From assembly GCF_017569925.1 (NCBI RefSeq), contig NZ_CP050854.1:3410001-3474000 (forward strand): a stretch of DNA of 64,000 bases. Direction: 5' to 3'. The notes beneath the pieces are model-generated. The model had not been told where the DNA came from. It did no database searches and worked only from the letters and a program-made list of their open reading frames with translations. This document shows, in pieces, positions 62,781 to 64,000 of this stretch; position 1 is the first letter of the stretch; each line of letters opens with the position of its first letter. Source of the DNA: Brenneria izadpanahii. Lineage in GTDB: Bacteria > Pseudomonadota > Gammaproteobacteria > Enterobacterales > Enterobacteriaceae. The translations under genes were made by a program, and so were the position numbers.

Positions 62781-64000
62781 TCAAACTTTATCGCTAGCTG
62801 AATCAATCTGGATGGCATCATCGCCGTCCTCGCCAAATTTCTCCCGAATGTGCATTTCAATTTCCTCCAGGCTTTTGCCTCGCGTTTCCGGCACCGTGAA
62901 CATGATAAACAGTAGCGAACCGACATTAATCACGGCAAAAATGAAAAAGGTTTTGCTGCCGGCCCATTCCATAACCGGCGGGAAGCTGAAAGCGACTAAC
63001 GCATTAAAAATCCATTGGATCGAAATCGCTGTTCCCGTCAATCTACCCCGAAGTTTCATTGGGAATAATTCGGACATCAGAAGCCAGTAAACCGGCGCGA
63101 TAAACATCTGCATAAAAAACAGGAAGAGCAGTATGCAGGCTAACGCAATATAGCTTTGCATCATATCGGCGGGCAACAATGTCAGTACCATTCCCAGAGA
63201 AACCTGCGCAAAGATAACGAACAAGAATCCGGTAATCAGCATCCCTCGCCGCGGGAAACGGCTCACGGCCCAAATGCCTGCGACGGCGGCGATAACGGAA
63301 ACCACCCCGTTGCCAATGGTGGCCGTAATGGCGGCGGTGGTGCCGAGCCCGGTGGATTTAAGAATGATGGGGGTATAGTACATAAACGCATTCACCCCCG
63401 TGAATTGAAGAGCAAACCCCAGGCCGATCCCCACCAACATCAGCTTTAATACCCACTTTTCGCGAATAAGCGTCATGACATCCGGCCCGCGCTCGGCTTC
63501 TTTGGCCTGTTGGCGCATCTGCGTCAGTTCTTTATGCACCTCGCGCGGCGTTGCCCGGAATCGTTTAAGAACCTTTTTCGCATCCTCATGCCGCCCTTCC
63601 GACACCAGCCAGTGCGGTGAAACGGGAACAAAGAAAGTCCCGAAAAACAGCAAAATGCCGGGCACCATGGCGATAGCCAGCATGTAACGCCACATATGCC
63701 CATCGTTCAGCAGATAGCTGAGCAACGCGCTGACCACATAGGCGACAAGTTGTCCGGTGACGATCATTAATTCATTACGGCTTACCAGCGGCGCCCTTAG
63801 TTTCGGCCCGGCGATTTCGGCGATAAACACCGGTACTGTCGATGAACCGCCGCCGACGGCGAGCCCCAGCAGAAAACGCATGGCGACCATGGAAGGAACA
63901 GAGGGAGCCAGCGCGGTGCCCAGCGAGCCGGCGACAAACAAAACCGCGAGACTCCGCAGCGTGATGCGGCGGCCAAACTTATCGGAGAAAAAACCGCTGA
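62781..64000 (-). CDS. MFS sugar porter, cut by the window end
   Basis: This is the C-terminal ~406 residues of a proton-sugar symporter of the GalP/XylE/AraE type. The frame is open to the end of the window, so the N-terminus is missing. Sugar-porter motifs are seen: SDKFGRR (loop 2-3), LVGIGLGFALQFTGVNAFMYY (helix 7), SELFPMKLRGR (loop 10-11) and VPETRGKSLEEIE at the C-terminus. Between helices 6 and 7 lies the usual cytosolic loop. Substrate not predictable. Confidence 0.9.
   Translation of the reverse strand, partial: SGFFSDKFGRRITLRSLAVLFVAGSLGTALAPSVPSMVAMRFLLGLAVGGGSSTVPVFIAEIAGPKLRAPLVSRNELMIVTGQLVAYVVSALLSYLLNDGHMWRYMLAIAMVPGILLFFGTFFVPVSPHWLVSEGRHEDAKKVLKRFRATPREVHKELTQMRQQAKEAERGPDVMTLIREKWVLKLMLVGIGLGFALQFTGVNAFMYYTPIILKSTGLGTTAAITATIGNGVVSVIAAVAGIWAVSRFPRRGMLITGFLFVIFAQVSLGMVLTLLPADMMQSYIALACILLFLFFMQMFIAPVYWLLMSELFPMKLRGRLTGTAISIQWIFNALVAFSFPPVMEWAGSKTFFIFAVINVGSLLFIMFTVPETRGKSLEEIEMHIREKFGEDGDDAIQIDSASDKV

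Noticed and set aside
1..64000. CRISPR arrays, rRNA genes, complete insertion sequences
   Set aside because: No regularly spaced repeats, no rRNA sequence and no intact transposase gene were seen; mobile DNA is limited to a truncated integrase and small inverted-repeat elements.

Overview
The window is chromosomal DNA of a gamma-proteobacterium of the order Enterobacterales. The evidence is a canonical enterobacterial tRNA-Asn, a formate hydrogenlyase pair (fdhF end, fhlA), hemB, fhuCDB, and several genes whose proteins read as close relatives of E. coli ones. Gene content (siderophore uptake, many sugar PTS genes, a plant-type PNGase A, a PRISE-type reductase) and a repeat shared by two intergenic regions suggest a plant-associated member such as the Brenneria/Pectobacterium/Dickeya group. 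That placement is inference. Dense runs of well-formed operons alternate with intergenic DNA full of gene remnants, which points to a genome undergoing decay and exchange.

Layout. 0-3.4 kb: end of fdhF, a dispersed repeat, and fhlA. 4.2-7.3 kb: an amino-acid/dicarboxylate symporter, a HypT-like LysR regulator and an aspartate/glutamate racemase. 7.4-8 kb: a response-regulator remnant, tRNA-Asn and a small inverted-repeat element. 8-11 kb: two SDR oxidoreductases and an AraC regulator. 11.4-15.6 kb: a DeoR regulator, fucA, and a galactitol-class PTS with its own HPr, whose EIIC has an EIIB domain inserted in its middle. 16-18 kb: an AT-rich rhomboid gene, a truncated P4-type integrase, a HAD phosphatase and a LysR remnant.

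18.2-32.6 kb is the most striking region. Six genes run leftward in tight array: TonB-dependent receptor with STN domain, SbmA/YddA-type ABC transporter, thioredoxin fused to an unknown domain, TldE, TldD, PNGase A. Divergent from them are an ECF sigma factor, a FecR anti-sigma, TonB, ExbB and ExbD. Read together they look like a self-regulated, self-energised system that would deglycosylate, import, reduce and cut a peptide substrate. I know of no named system with this composition.

32.9-35 kb: a cupin and an acylating aldehyde dehydrogenase. 35.8-43.1 kb: a siderophore locus (siderophore-interacting reductase, a frameshifted hydroxamate-type receptor, fhuCDB) with two Fur-like boxes. 43.9-49.9 kb: hemB, a two-component system, a frameshifted APC transporter and a methyltransferase with a signal peptide. 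The same operator palindrome stands before the two-component genes, the APC gene and the distant cupin, so these may be one regulon. 50-53 kb: a royal-jelly-family protein, a PRISE-type reductase and an isochorismatase-fold hydrolase. 53.2-64 kb: a LacI regulator, a mannose-class PTS operon headed by an unusual mannose-6-phosphate isomerase-like fusion, two GPI-type cupins, a dapA-like gene, a metallo-beta-lactamase-fold hydrolase, and a sugar porter cut by the window end.
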